64,000 nucleotides of DNA from Methylophilaceae bacterium (GCA_947379975.1 CANCPF010000005.1:30009-94008); one strand, 5' to 3'. Positions 53,470-63,800 are shown, counted from the stretch's first letter. Numbers and translations are program-made. Notes: a model not told the origin generated them from the letters alone.

Positions 53470-54021
53470 ATGACACAGCCAGAAAACACGTTGCAAACCA
53501 AACAAGTGCTTGAAGTGGCCTTGCTTACCAGCACCCAACCACTAAGTTTGGACGATATGCTCAAACTTTTTTCAGGTCGTATGGAACGCAGCACTTTGCG
53601 CATGTTGTTAGATGAACTCAAGCAAGATTGGGAGGCACGGACGATGGAATTGGTGCAAGTTGCCAGTGGTTATCGTTTTCAAGCGCGGCCTGAATATGCG
53701 ACATTTTTAGCGCGATTGAATCCTGAAAAGCAGTCTAAATATTCGCGTGCAGTGATGGAAACATTAGCGATTATCGCCTATCGCCAACCAGTGACAAGAG
53801 GCGACATTGAAGAAATTCGCGGTGTTGCCGTTAACCCCAACGTGATGCGTCAACTGCTAGAGCGCGATTGGGTAGATATTGTCGGCCAGCGTGAAGTGCC
53901 GGGGCGACCTTCGCTATACGCGACGACCAAACACTTTTTAGATGATCTTAATTTACGCTCGTTGGCTGATTTGCCGGCGATGGAGGTGTTTATTTCACAG
54001 GATACTCAACTGGACTTATAA
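53470..54021 (+). CDS. scpB: Segregation and condensation protein B
   Basis: 183 residues. Two winged-helix domains; conserved YRFQARPEYA, LAIIAYRQPVTRGDIEEIRG and VPGRPSLYATTKHFLD. Partner of ScpA in the Smc complex. Confidence 0.95.
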   Translation: MTQPENTLQTKQVLEVALLTSTQPLSLDDMLKLFSGRMERSTLRMLLDELKQDWEARTMELVQVASGYRFQARPEYATFLARLNPEKQSKYSRAVMETLAIIAYRQPVTRGDIEEIRGVAVNPNVMRQLLERDWVDIVGQREVPGRPSLYATTKHFLDDLNLRSLADLPAMEVFISQDTQLDL

Positions 54022-54157
54022 GTGCATACTGACTTAAGCACGAGGCATGAAAGCAAAAAATAGACAGCAAACTCGATTCTTTAGTAAAACCATTTAATGT
54101 GCGGTGATTATCATTAACTGCGGTAAAATGCGCTATTACAATCAATAGTTTATCATT

Positions 54158-55279
54158 ATGGCACGTCCCTTTAAAACCCAACGCGACCCGCAAGCAACGC
54201 CGCGCCGCGCAAAAACCAGTTTCACTAAATTAGCCGTTGATGAAAATGCCGTTGCAGAACCTACGCAAAGGCTACATAAGCTATTAGCGTTGGCTGGTTT
54301 GGGCTCACGTCGCGATATGGAAGCCCTAATCGCCAGTGGTCGGGTTACCGTCAACGGTGCGCCAGCGACTACGGGTCAAGCTGTTACGCAATTTGACGTG
54401 GTGCGTTTAGATAGCCGCATTCTTAAACTGCCATTTGTCGCAGAACTTCCGCAAGTGTTGATTTATCATAAACCAGAAGGTGAAATTGTTAGTCAAGACG
54501 ACCCAGAAGGGCGCGCTAGCGTTTTTGATAAATTGCCTAAAGTTAAAAATGCCAAATGGATAGCCATTGGTCGTTTGGATATGAACACCAGCGGCTTGCT
54601 GATTTTTACCACTTCTGGTGACTTAGCTAACCGTTTTATGCATCCACGTTATGAAGTTGAGCGTGAATATGCGGTGCGTATTTTTGGCGAACTGACTGAC
54701 GGTCAAATGACACAGTTGACTGAAGGTATTGAGCTTGATGATGGCCCAGCTAATTTTGATAGCATTAAAGCGCAGGGTGGCGAGGGTGCAAATCATTGGT
54801 ACCAAGTTATTCTGCGTGAAGGCCGTAATCGCGAAGTGCGTCGCCTATTTGAAGCGTTTCAATTACCAGTAAGCCGCTTGATGCGCGTGCGTTTTGGCCC
54901 AGTAAATTTACCACCGCGCGTTAAACGTGGCACCATGTTAAAGCTAGAGCAAAAAGAAGTGGTTGGTCTGCTTGAATGGGCTGAATTGCCAGTGCCAAGC
55001 GCACCGCTTAGACAGCTTACACAACGCGAAAAGTTAAAAGCAACGACGGTATTTATGCCCAAAGTGCGTAGGCAACGCGTAAGTGCTTTAGACCGTCCGC
55101 CGCGTGATGCTGCCGATGGTTCAGCTAAACCATATCGCACTAAGTCTGACGCCGCTAGAAACCCGGCGGCTAAAAAACCAGCGCCACGCAAAAATGAAAA
55201 CCGCCGCGTTAGACAAACTAGCGATTTACCAGCGACAGATGTGAAAAAGAAAAGCGATGGAAATAGAGGTCGCGGTTAG
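54158..55279 (+). CDS. rluB: 23S rRNA pseudouridine synthase, RluB type
   Basis: 373 residues. S4 RNA-binding domain (RLHKLLALAGLGSRRDMEALI, about 40-95), catalytic domain with Asp in IGRLDMNTSGLLIFT, and RNREVRRLFEAF. A long Lys/Arg/Pro-rich tail (about 300-373) is likely disordered. Modifies U2605 of 23S rRNA in E. coli. Neighbouring scpAB is the usual context. Confidence 0.93.
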   Translation: MARPFKTQRDPQATPRRAKTSFTKLAVDENAVAEPTQRLHKLLALAGLGSRRDMEALIASGRVTVNGAPATTGQAVTQFDVVRLDSRILKLPFVAELPQVLIYHKPEGEIVSQDDPEGRASVFDKLPKVKNAKWIAIGRLDMNTSGLLIFTTSGDLANRFMHPRYEVEREYAVRIFGELTDGQMTQLTEGIELDDGPANFDSIKAQGGEGANHWYQVILREGRNREVRRLFEAFQLPVSRLMRVRFGPVNLPPRVKRGTMLKLEQKEVVGLLEWAELPVPSAPLRQLTQREKLKATTVFMPKVRRQRVSALDRPPRDAADGSAKPYRTKSDAARNPAAKKPAPRKNENRRVRQTSDLPATDVKKKSDGNRGRG

Positions 55280-55320
55280 GTAATTAGTTTGTTAAATATA
55301 ATTAACAAGTTGTAGTTAAC

Positions 55321-55356
55321 AAAAGGGGTGTGCAAATTATTTGCACACCCTTTTTG
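55321..55356 (+). terminator. Strong Rho-independent terminator after rluB
   Basis: AAAAGGGGTGTGCAAAT pairs with ATTTGCACACCCTTTTT with one bulged G and a T-run. Because A-runs and T-runs flank both sides it may also stop the convergent methyltransferase gene. Confidence 0.92.
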
Positions 55357-55377
55357 TTTATATTGAAATGGATAAGT

Positions 55378-56532
55378 TTATTGCTTAGCCAAACGCCATA
55401 AAGAAGTCACTTCAGCTTTACGTGCAGCATGTAGCGGATCAGCCGCATCTAGCGTTTTACCGTGCCTTGCTTTGGTGTCGGTTCTATCTAACACTTTTAA
55501 TCCTGCCGCTGCAATCCAGCCTAACAATTCTTCACGCGTTCTTAAGCCTAAGTGTTCCGCAAAGTCTGAAAGCACTAACCAGCCTTCACCAGTGTCGTTT
55601 AAGTGAGCACTTAAGCCATTTAAAAAGCCTTTAAGCATTTGGCTTTTTTCATCGTAAATAGCAGATTCTAAGGCTGAGCTTGGGTGTGCAGGTAGCCAAG
55701 GAGGATTACATACCACTAAATCTGCTTTGCCATATTCTGCTTTTGGATATAGATTGGCCTCGAGCAAGGTCACATTATTTTTTAAGCCTAGCAGATTCAT
55801 ATTTTTGAGTGCGCAATCTAGCGCGCGGTGTGAGTTATCGGTAGCGATAATTTTTGTCACGCCACGATTAGCTAAAATTGCCGCTAATACACCTGTGCCG
55901 GTACCAATATCAAATGCTACATTACAAGGCACAGGCATCGGTGCAACGTCAACCAAGTCTAAATATTCACCGCGAATCGGCGAAAACACACCGTAGCTAG
56001 GATAAATTTTATTGTTCATGACTGGAATATCTACGCCATTTTTGCTCCACTCATAAGCGCCAACCAAGCCCAAAATCTCACGTAATGAAACCACAATACC
56101 TTGCGTACTTTTTCCGTAAGCATGTTCGCAAGCGGCTTTAACATCTGGTGCGCGGCGTAAGCTGATGTTGTAGCCCACGTTTAATTCAATGACTAACATG
56201 CCTAAAATACGGGCTTTTTGCGATTGGCCTTGGCGATGCAAATGAAATGATTGCAACATGGTTTCGCCAGTTTTCTTTGGTTTTTTACGCGGGCGATCTA
56301 TTCTGCGTGAAAGTGCTTGCATGAGTAGTTTTGCATTTTGAAAATCACCGCGCCAAAGTAGAGCAGTACCTTCGCAACAAAGTTTGTAGGCATCATCAGC
56401 TTTGATGGTGTCGTCAGTAATTTGTACTTTTTTAGGTACAGGAGCATCGTTTTCAGAATGCCATATGCTGGTTTTTGTTTTGCCAGCTTCTTGCCAGCTA
56501 ATGGTTTGGCTGGATGTTGGGGTGATGTTCAA
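55378..56532 (-). CDS. Class I SAM-dependent methyltransferase (N5/N6 type)
   Basis: 384 residues, apparently starting at TTG 56532 since the next ATG is about 90 residues in. The catalytic part is in the C-terminal half: AdoMet motif VAFDIGTGTGVLAAILANRG (about 205-225), ATDNSHRALDCALKN, and catalytic NPPWLPAHPSS. NPPW is typical of adenine/glutamine or rRNA guanine methyltransferases (RsmC/RlmG-like). The N-terminal 150 residues are an unrecognised substrate domain with a basic KKPKK stretch. Exact target unknown. Confidence 0.85.
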   Translation of the reverse strand: MNITPTSSQTISWQEAGKTKTSIWHSENDAPVPKKVQITDDTIKADDAYKLCCEGTALLWRGDFQNAKLLMQALSRRIDRPRKKPKKTGETMLQSFHLHRQGQSQKARILGMLVIELNVGYNISLRRAPDVKAACEHAYGKSTQGIVVSLREILGLVGAYEWSKNGVDIPVMNNKIYPSYGVFSPIRGEYLDLVDVAPMPVPCNVAFDIGTGTGVLAAILANRGVTKIIATDNSHRALDCALKNMNLLGLKNNVTLLEANLYPKAEYGKADLVVCNPPWLPAHPSSALESAIYDEKSQMLKGFLNGLSAHLNDTGEGWLVLSDFAEHLGLRTREELLGWIAAAGLKVLDRTDTKARHGKTLDAADPLHAARKAEVTSLWRLAKQ

Positions 56533-56619
56533 AATATGATTGCCTAAGGTAACTATTGATTTGGTATAACTTTAAATAATAAAACTGCCATTTATAACAC
56601 TGTAATGGCTATATCGAAT

Positions 56620-57561
56620 TTATTCTAACTGTGATTTAGTCAGTAAAAATACAAACTCATTACCGGATGAAACTTCTAACCAAGTAAAAGCAATGTTTGG
56701 ATAAGCCGCCTCTAGGGCTTCGCGATTATGGCCGATTTCAACAATCAGTATGCCATCTTCGTTTAAATGCTTGGCCGCTTCGCGCAAGATAGTGTGCGTG
56801 TGGTCTAAACCAGCAACGCCGCTACCTAAAGCTAGTTGCGGCTCATTTTGGTATTCTGCAGGTAACGCTGCCATTGAAGGCGCATCCACATAAGGTGGAT
56901 TGCTGATAATGACATCATAAGTCTTACCATTAAGCGCACTAAACATATCAGACTTAATGGCGGTAATTTGTTCTTCCAAGCCGTAGTTGGCAATATTAAT
57001 ATTCGCTACATCTATCGCATCTTGTGAAATATCAATCACATCGATTGCGGCGTTTGGGAAGGCGTTGGCAAGCAAAATGCCTAAACAACCACTGCCTGTG
57101 CAAAGGTCTGCTGCACTTTCTATCATTTCAGGGAATTCAATCCATGCGCTTAAGCTGTCGGTATTTAAGTCGCCATTACTCAAGTCGTTATTGAGCAACT
57201 CAGCAATAAATGAACGTGGAATAAGCACGCGCTCGTCCACGTAAAATTTAAGGCCATGCAGCCAAGCTTCATTAACTAAATAAGCGGTAGGCGTGTGCTT
57301 TGTAATACGCTGCTCAATAAAACCAGCGAGTTTGCTACGTTCAGGGGTGGTTATTCTGGCATCCAAAAAATTATTAAGCGTATCCATAGGCAAATGTAGC
57401 GCGCTCATAATTAGCCAAACAGCTTCATCATAGGCGTTATCTGTGCCGTGGCCGTAAAATATATCAGAAGCTTCAAACCGGCTAACGGCGTAACGTATCC
57501 AGTCGCGGATGGTGAATAGCTCGGAGATTACAGTCTCATTATTTGGATTGTTAGTTGTCAT
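56620..57561 (-). CDS. prmB: Ribosomal protein L3 N5-glutamine methyltransferase
   Basis: 313 residues. AdoMet motif DLCTGSGCLGILLANAF, catalytic SNPPYVDAPSMAALP (PrmB-type NPPYVD), and DGILIVEIGHN. PrmB rather than PrmC by the D-A-P after NPPYV and gene context (dapE-prmB). Modifies Gln150 of ribosomal protein L3. Confidence 0.93.
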   Translation of the reverse strand: MTTNNPNNETVISELFTIRDWIRYAVSRFEASDIFYGHGTDNAYDEAVWLIMSALHLPMDTLNNFLDARITTPERSKLAGFIEQRITKHTPTAYLVNEAWLHGLKFYVDERVLIPRSFIAELLNNDLSNGDLNTDSLSAWIEFPEMIESAADLCTGSGCLGILLANAFPNAAIDVIDISQDAIDVANINIANYGLEEQITAIKSDMFSALNGKTYDVIISNPPYVDAPSMAALPAEYQNEPQLALGSGVAGLDHTHTILREAAKHLNEDGILIVEIGHNREALEAAYPNIAFTWLEVSSGNEFVFLLTKSQLE

Positions 57562-57566
57562 TGCTT

Positions 57567-57618
57567 GATTTTTCTATAAAGATTTTCTGTAAATTTTTTC
57601 TGTAATTTTTTCTATGAT
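57567..57618. repeat. Degenerate 12-14-bp tandem repeats upstream of prmB
   Basis: Four near copies of GATTTTTCTATAAA / TTTTTTCTGTAA fill the gap between prmB and dapE. T-rich on the plus strand. They lie in the prmB leader. Confidence 0.6.
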
Positions 57619-57636
57619 TCTTATTAAATCTTGCAC

Positions 57637-58782
57637 TTAGCCCAGCAGTTTTTGCATGGTCAATTTGTAAGTTTCTTTAAGTGGCTCAATATCCGCCACG
57701 CCCACGCATTCATTTAATTTATGAATTGTTGCATTCAGTGGGCCAAATTCAATTACTTGTTTGCATATATCAGCAATAAATCGGCCATCAGACGTGCCGC
57801 CAGTGGTTGATAATTCAGGCGTAACGCCATAAGCTTGCTGAATCGCTTCGGTAATCGCTTCTACCAAGTTGCCACGCGGTGTGATGTAGGGCGGTGAATA
57901 TTCCCACTCTAAATCATATTCCAGCGCGTGTTTATCTAAAATGGCATAAGTGCGCTCTTTTAAATTGGCCTCAGTGCTGGCAGTGCAAAATCTAAAGTTG
58001 AATAAAATTTCCACTTCGCCCGGCACCACATTGGTTGCACCGGTGCCACCATTCATATTGCTAATCTGCCATGAGGTTGGTGGAAAATATTCATTGCCTG
58101 TGTCCCAAACGGTGTCGACCATGTCTTTAATAGCAGGGGCAACCATATGGATAGGATTTTTAACTAAATGCGGGTAGGCAATATGGCCTTGCACGCCTTT
58201 AACGATTAACTTGCCAGAAAGTGAACCACGGCGACCATTTTTAATCATATCACCCACTACTTTATTGCTGGTCGGTTCGCCGACGATGCAATAATCAATC
58301 AATTCGCCACGGGCTTTTAATGCTTCCACCACTTTAATGGTGCCATCAACGGCTACACCTTCTTCATCAGAAGTAATCAATAAGCCAATTGAACCGCTGT
58401 GATTTGGGTTTTCGGCGACAAATTCTTCAATACTGGTGATGAACGCTGCCAGCGAGGTTTTCATATCTGCCGCGCCGCGTGCGTAAAGCATGCCGTCTTT
58501 AATGGTAGGCTCAAATGGAGGCGTGTGCCATTTTTCTAGCGGGCCGGTCGGCACTACATCGGTATGGCCAGCAAAAACTAATAGTGGGCCAGTGGTACCA
58601 CGCCTAGCGTAAAGATTATCCACATTACCAAAACGCATACGCTCAATTTTGAACCCTAGCGGTTCTAAACGCGAGATCATCAATTCTTGGCAGCCAGCAT
58701 CTTCCGGCGTGTTAGAGCGGCGCGTGAGTAAATCAATCGCCAGACTTAAAGTTTTGCTAGGAGTATTTGAGTTGTTTTTCAT
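57637..58782 (-). CDS. dapE: Succinyl-diaminopimelate desuccinylase
   Basis: 381 residues. M20 metallopeptidase fold: metal His in FAGHTDVVPTG, bridging Asp in ARGAADMKTS, catalytic Glu pair in LLITSDEEGVA, and the late metal His in NATIHKLNECVG. Makes LL-diaminopimelate for lysine and peptidoglycan. Operon with the ArsC-like gene upstream and dapD. Confidence 0.97.
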   Translation of the reverse strand: MKNNSNTPSKTLSLAIDLLTRRSNTPEDAGCQELMISRLEPLGFKIERMRFGNVDNLYARRGTTGPLLVFAGHTDVVPTGPLEKWHTPPFEPTIKDGMLYARGAADMKTSLAAFITSIEEFVAENPNHSGSIGLLITSDEEGVAVDGTIKVVEALKARGELIDYCIVGEPTSNKVVGDMIKNGRRGSLSGKLIVKGVQGHIAYPHLVKNPIHMVAPAIKDMVDTVWDTGNEYFPPTSWQISNMNGGTGATNVVPGEVEILFNFRFCTASTEANLKERTYAILDKHALEYDLEWEYSPPYITPRGNLVEAITEAIQQAYGVTPELSTTGGTSDGRFIADICKQVIEFGPLNATIHKLNECVGVADIEPLKETYKLTMQKLLG

Positions 58783-58813
58783 GTTTATTTTGCAGTATTT
58801 TTATATTAGTTCT

Positions 58814-59170
58814 TTATACTATTTCTTTCAGTAGTTCTTGATATCTTGCTTCAGTAAATCCCAAGCATACGATTTTGCCATCTTTCACCAACACTGGCCG
58901 CTTGATCACTGAGGATTTTTCTAACATTAAATTAAGCGCAGAGTTAACATCAATTACCTCGGATTTCTCTACATCGGTTAAATTGCGCCAAGTCATGCCG
59001 GCGCGATTAACCAGTTTTTCCCAAGGCATTTGGCCTAGCCAGTCTTCAAGTAAATCATGGCTGACACCGTTTTTCTTAAAGTCATGAAAGGTATAAACCA
59101 CAGCATTATTGCTTAGCCAATCACGTGCTTTTTTAACGGTACTACAGTTTGGAATGCCGAATAGCTGCAT
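58814..59170 (-). CDS. ArsC/Spx-family protein (YffB-like)
   Basis: 118 residues. Starts MQLFGIPNCSTVKKARDWL with one Cys at the thioredoxin-like site (C-S-T-V), and has VIKRPVLVKDGKIVCLGFT, both typical of YffB. The Arg triad of true arsenate reductase is not complete. Nearly always next to dapD/dapE in this group. Function not established. Confidence 0.88.
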   Translation of the reverse strand: MQLFGIPNCSTVKKARDWLSNNAVVYTFHDFKKNGVSHDLLEDWLGQMPWEKLVNRAGMTWRNLTDVEKSEVIDVNSALNLMLEKSSVIKRPVLVKDGKIVCLGFTEARYQELLKEIV

Positions 59171-59485
59171 GAATGTGGTTTTAGCGATGATCGGTTTAGA
59201 TCATCTTTTTTAATAAAGCGGTATTTTAACAGTATTACAGTAAAGCGCCGAAATTATGCGCAATAAGCGACTGATAACTTTCAATTAAGTATTTGCCAAA
59301 CAATGGCTTAACGCTTTTAAGTTTGAGACTTCATTGCTCAAGAATGTGCGCAGTAAAAACAAACACCCGCACAGGGCGGGTGTCAGGGCAGTGCTTTTAA
59401 TTAGCTAATACTTTAAATTCTATTAGAAATTCTATTAGCTAGTTTTTTGACGCTAAGCTAATTTCAAGCTCGTGCTAATTAACAC
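59171..59485. other. 315-bp gap between dapD and the ArsC-like gene
   Basis: No gene seen. It holds the dapD terminator (59355-59383) and a perfect 12-bp tandem duplication AAATTCTATTAG (59415-59426, 59427-59438). The ArsC-like/dapE transcript must start in this gap or read through. Confidence 0.6.
59355..59383 (-). terminator. Rho-independent terminator after dapD
   Basis: On the minus strand ACACCCGC pairs with GCGGGTGT (59383-59376 with 59370-59363, loop of five) followed by TTGTTTTT. It separates dapD from the ArsC-like gene. Confidence 0.85.
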
Positions 59486-60313
59486 TTAAATGCCACGTAA
59501 TAATTCGTTAATGCCAACTTTACCACGAGTTTTTTCATCTACTTTTTTAACGATTACCGCGCAATAAAGACTATAAGTACCGTCTTTAGAAGGTAGGTTG
59601 CCGGCAACGACTACTGAACCAGCTGGCACGCGACCATAAGTGACAGTGCCTGTCTCGCGGTCGTAAATTTTAGTCGATTGACCAATGTAAACGCCCATAG
59701 AAATCACGCAGTTATCTTCAACAATAACGCCTTCAACAACTTCAGAGCGCGCACCTATAAAGCAATTGTCACCAATAATTGTTGGGCCAGCCTGCACAGG
59801 TTCTAACACACCGCCAATACCAACGCCACCAGATAGATGCACGTTCTTACCAATTTGCGCGCATGAACCAACCGTTGCCCAAGCATCAACCATCGTGCCT
59901 TCGCCTACATAAGCACCAATGTTAACGAAAGAAGGTAACAGCACCGCATTTTTGCCGATGAATGAACCGCGACGAACCATAGCGCCAGGCACTACGCGCA
60001 CACCGCCGGCTTTAAAGTCTTCTGCTGTGTAATCAGCAAATTTTGCTGGCACTTTATCAAAATACTGTGTGCAAGCACCGTCTAACAACACATTGTCATC
60101 TAGGCGGAATGAAAGCAGTACCGCTTTTTTTAACCATTGATGTGTTTCCCAATCTTGGCTATCGCCAATGCGAGAGGCAACACGTAAATTGCCTGCATCA
60201 AGGTCAGCAATGACGCTGGCGACAGCCTGTTTAACTTCTGCGCTGGCATTCGCTGGGTTGATGTTAGCGCGGTCTTCAAAAGCGGCTTCAATGATGTTTT
60301 GACGTGGATCCAT
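59486..60313 (-). CDS. dapD: 2,3,4,5-tetrahydropyridine-2,6-dicarboxylate N-succinyltransferase
   Basis: 275 residues. N-terminal helical domain, then a left-handed beta-helix of hexapeptide repeats (about 105-240; GKNAVLLPSFVNIGAYVG, GVGIGGVLEPVQAGP, IGARSEVVEG). Succinylates tetrahydrodipicolinate in lysine synthesis; its product goes through DapC and DapE. Confidence 0.97.
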   Translation of the reverse strand: MDPRQNIIEAAFEDRANINPANASAEVKQAVASVIADLDAGNLRVASRIGDSQDWETHQWLKKAVLLSFRLDDNVLLDGACTQYFDKVPAKFADYTAEDFKAGGVRVVPGAMVRRGSFIGKNAVLLPSFVNIGAYVGEGTMVDAWATVGSCAQIGKNVHLSGGVGIGGVLEPVQAGPTIIGDNCFIGARSEVVEGVIVEDNCVISMGVYIGQSTKIYDRETGTVTYGRVPAGSVVVAGNLPSKDGTYSLYCAVIVKKVDEKTRGKVGINELLRGI

Positions 60314-60377
60314 ACAATTCTCTAGGTAAGTTTAGTAAAAGCGGTATTTTAACCTAAACCGCATACAACGTTGAGCT

Positions 60378-62261
60378 TTAAAACGACACTTGTGAACCAA
60401 GCTCAACTACGCGATTTGGTGGTAATTTAAATTGGTTAGTAATGGTTTCAGCGCTTCTGAATAAGCCGATAAATATCTTTTTGCGCCAGAAAGCCATTTC
60501 CTTTTTCTCGTTGGAGATAAGAATCTCTTTGCCGACGAAAAATGAAGTATCCATCGCGTCTAATACCAATCCCTTAGGCGCGCAGAGTAATAAATCACGC
60601 GGTAAATCCGGCTCATCTTTAAAGCCGTAATTCACCGTAACTTTGTAAAACTCATGCGGCATTGCCACCACTTCGACACGCTCTTCAATCGAGGTGTGTG
60701 GGTAGTCCAAAAACTTAACTGTCAGTATCACTACTTTTTCGTGCAATACTTTATTGTGTTTTAGGTTGTGCAACATCGCATGCGGAACACCCTCTAAGTT
60801 TGGCGTCATAAATAACGCTGTGCCATAAACACGAGTAGGCGGATGCGCACCGATGGCTTCTATAAATGGATCGAGCGCCATCGCATCATTTTTAAGGTGT
60901 TGATAAAGTAGCGTGCGACCAGTTTTCCAAGTGAGCATTAAAGTGAAAATCACAATACCTATTACCAACGGTACCCAGCCACCATCAGGTATTTTCAAAA
61001 CGTTTGCGCTGAAGAATGACACGTCTACTACTAAAAACATAGCGACTAAGGAGCCTGTGCGTAATTTGCTCCAACCCCAAATATTGTGGAATACGATGCC
61101 AGCTAATAGCGTGGTAATCACCATGTCACCCGTGACTGCAATACCGTAAGCCGCGGCCAAATTTCCTGAGGATTTGAATGACAACACTAAGACCATTACG
61201 CCCAGCATTAAACCCCAGTTAACCCGTGGCATGTAAATTTGGCCTTCTTGGCTTTCAGACGTATGTTCTACATGCATACGTGGCAAGAATCCCAGTTGTA
61301 AGGCTTGGCGTGAGACTGAAAATGCGCCGGTAATGACCGCTTGCGAGGCAATAACAGCGGCAAGTGTAGCTAAAATAATCAGCGGGAATAGCATCCATTC
61401 TGGCGCGAGTAAGTAAAAAGGGTTCTTAACCGCTTCAGGATTCTTTAAAATCAGCGCGCCTTGACCGAAGTAATTAAGTATCAAGGCGGGCAATACAAAA
61501 CCAAACCAAGCTAAGCGAATCGGAAAACGTCCGAAGTGGCCCATGTCTGCATATAACGCTTCAGCGCCAGTGACCGCAAGAACTACTGCGCCCAGTGCAA
61601 CAAACGCTATCCAAGGACTAACTGTAAAGAAATGAACGGCATATATCGGGTTAAGCGCATGCAAAATAGTAGGATTTTGTAAGATGCTTTGCACACCGAG
61701 TACGCCTAAAGTACCAAACCATAACAGCATGATAGGCCCAAAAAAAGCACCGACTAATGCGGTGCCTTTGCTTTGTGCCCAAAATAAAATGATTAGTACA
61801 ATTAATGTGACTGGAATGATCAGTGGGTGTAGCATCGGTGCGGCTAATTCCAAACCTTCAACCGCCGAAAGAACCGAAATGGCTGGCGTAATCATGCCAT
61901 CTGCATAAAACATACAGGCGCCTAAAATACCTAACAGCATAATGGTGTGTTGTTTTTTGACGTTGTCTGCCGCGTTGTGGCTGGCCAATGCGAGCAAAGC
62001 CATAATGCCGCCTTCACCACGGTTATCTGCGCGCATAATAAATGCCACGTATTTAACCGAAACCACCATGATGAGTGCCCAAACAATCAGCGACAATATG
62101 CCAAACATATTCGCTTCAGTCAGTGGCACTGGGTGCGTGCCGGCTGAAAACACTTCTTTGATGGTGTATAAAGGACTTGTGCCAATGTCACCAAAAACCA
62201 CACCAAGGGCGGCTAGAGTAAGGGCGGAGAGTTTAGTTTTACTGCCAGTAGGAGATGACAT
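60378..62261 (-). CDS. kup: Low-affinity potassium uptake system Kup
   Basis: 627 residues from ATG 62261 (MSSPTGSKTKLSALTLAALG), the usual Kup length; a TTG start 14 codons earlier is less likely. About 12 membrane helices: GVVFGDIGTSPLYT is the first, then RADNRGEGGIMALLALA. C-terminal cytoplasmic domain about 455-627. K+/H+ symport across the inner membrane. Confidence 0.95.
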   Translation of the reverse strand: MSSPTGSKTKLSALTLAALGVVFGDIGTSPLYTIKEVFSAGTHPVPLTEANMFGILSLIVWALIMVVSVKYVAFIMRADNRGEGGIMALLALASHNAADNVKKQHTIMLLGILGACMFYADGMITPAISVLSAVEGLELAAPMLHPLIIPVTLIVLIILFWAQSKGTALVGAFFGPIMLLWFGTLGVLGVQSILQNPTILHALNPIYAVHFFTVSPWIAFVALGAVVLAVTGAEALYADMGHFGRFPIRLAWFGFVLPALILNYFGQGALILKNPEAVKNPFYLLAPEWMLFPLIILATLAAVIASQAVITGAFSVSRQALQLGFLPRMHVEHTSESQEGQIYMPRVNWGLMLGVMVLVLSFKSSGNLAAAYGIAVTGDMVITTLLAGIVFHNIWGWSKLRTGSLVAMFLVVDVSFFSANVLKIPDGGWVPLVIGIVIFTLMLTWKTGRTLLYQHLKNDAMALDPFIEAIGAHPPTRVYGTALFMTPNLEGVPHAMLHNLKHNKVLHEKVVILTVKFLDYPHTSIEERVEVVAMPHEFYKVTVNYGFKDEPDLPRDLLLCAPKGLVLDAMDTSFFVGKEILISNEKKEMAFWRKKIFIGLFRSAETITNQFKLPPNRVVELGSQVSF

Positions 62262-62534
62262 TAAAATCACAGCTAAATTTGATAAGTCGCTATTATCAAT
62301 CAACTTAGATACTTAACCAATAGATTTTTGACAAGATATCTTTTGGTTTAATTTTTTAAAGCTAAAGAATTTTTTATTCTGTGATTTTTGGGTGTGTAAT
62401 CGCTTAATTGAGTGATGGATTGTAACTTAACCACGCATGAAGCAGTGGTGCGGATTAGCCTAGGTATTATGCTGAATTACGTACTAAGTGACTGATGTCA
62501 TTCCAATCTCGAAATGATTACCTTCCCGCGTAAA
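62262..62534. other. 273-bp gap between kup and xseA
   Basis: AT-rich, no gene and no recognised riboswitch. Likely contains the kup promoter. Confidence 0.4.
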
Positions 62535-63749
62535 TTAAGGTTTTATTTTGCTGATTTTAGCTTCAGCTGAACCCATGCCAAATGTTAAGACAACCTCATC
62601 ACCACTGTGTAATTGTTCACTAGCGCTAATAATTGTGCCTAGCTTATTTTGCACAAAGGCATAACCGCGAGTCAGTACTGCTTGCGGGTTCAGGTGTTGT
62701 AAGTTCTGACTTAAGCGCAATAAGTCATGCTGCTTTCTTTGTAATTGCTGATTAGCGCTGGCGTTTAAACGATAACCAATTTGTACCAATTGCGTTCTTT
62801 GCAGCTCAATTTGTTGTAGAGGCGAAATCAGCCTGCGTGCTAAGTAATCTAGCGCCTGACTACGTTGGTTAAGCAAATATTGCGTATTTCTGGTGAGTTG
62901 CTGTTTTAGCTGGTTAAGTGCATTCAGCATATCTAGGCGTGATGGTGTAGCTAGTTCTGCCGCCGCTGTTGGTGTGGCGGCACGCATATCGGCGACAAAG
63001 TCACAAATGGTGAAATCAGTTTCATGACCGACGCCGCTAATGGTCGGTATTGAACATTCCGCAATGGCACGGGCGACGATTTCTTCATTAAACTGCCATA
63101 AATCTTCTATGCTTCCACCACCACGGCAAATAATCAGCACATCGCATTCGGCACGTTCATTGGCGTTATTGATTGCATTGGCAATTAAGTTTGCCACGCC
63201 TTTGCCTTGAACAGGCGTCGGGTAAATCACAATTGGAATGCTAGGCATACGGCGCTTGAGCGTGGAGACTACATCTTTAAGCGCGGCGGCATCTGGCGAG
63301 GTAACTATGCCTATTTTTTTGGGGTGTGCCGGCAAGCGTTTTTTATAGGCGGCATCAAACAAGCCTTCAAGCTGTAGCTTTGTTTTAAGTTTTTCGAACG
63401 CCTCAAATAATATGCCTAGTCCGGCACGCTGTAAAAATTCAATGGTGAGTTGAAAGTCGCCACGGGCTTCGTAAAGTGTGACCGTGCAGCGCGCTTCAAC
63501 CTTATCACCTTCTTTTGGTGCCCAATCCAAATAACTGTTGCGACCTTTAAACATCACGCAACGCACTTGTGCGCCACTGTCTTTAAGTGAAAAATACCAA
63601 TGTCCGCTTGCTGCGCGAGTTAAGTTAGAAACCTCGCCTGATACCCAAAATAGCGGAAAGCTTTGGGTCAATACTTGATTGGCTAAACGATTTAACTCGC
63701 TTACAGTTAAAATTTTCTTATTGGCGAATAAAGTTGGTTCAGTCATCAT
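62535..63749 (-). CDS. xseA: Exodeoxyribonuclease VII large subunit
   Basis: 404 residues. N-terminal OB-fold (LTVSELNRLANQVL, FPLFWVSGEVSNLTRAASG, WYFSLKD), then the nuclease core with IICRGGGSIEDLWQFNEE and SGVGHETDFTICDFVADMRA, then a long coiled coil. Degrades ssDNA with XseB, which is not in the window. ATG 63749 or the adjacent ATG 63746 could be the start. Confidence 0.95.
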   Translation of the reverse strand: MMTEPTLFANKKILTVSELNRLANQVLTQSFPLFWVSGEVSNLTRAASGHWYFSLKDSGAQVRCVMFKGRNSYLDWAPKEGDKVEARCTVTLYEARGDFQLTIEFLQRAGLGILFEAFEKLKTKLQLEGLFDAAYKKRLPAHPKKIGIVTSPDAAALKDVVSTLKRRMPSIPIVIYPTPVQGKGVANLIANAINNANERAECDVLIICRGGGSIEDLWQFNEEIVARAIAECSIPTISGVGHETDFTICDFVADMRAATPTAAAELATPSRLDMLNALNQLKQQLTRNTQYLLNQRSQALDYLARRLISPLQQIELQRTQLVQIGYRLNASANQQLQRKQHDLLRLSQNLQHLNPQAVLTRGYAFVQNKLGTIISASEQLHSGDEVVLTFGMGSAEAKISKIKP

Positions 63750-63800
63750 GCGTTATCTATTACAATGTTTTCTTGAATTCAATTATAAGTGTAAATCGCT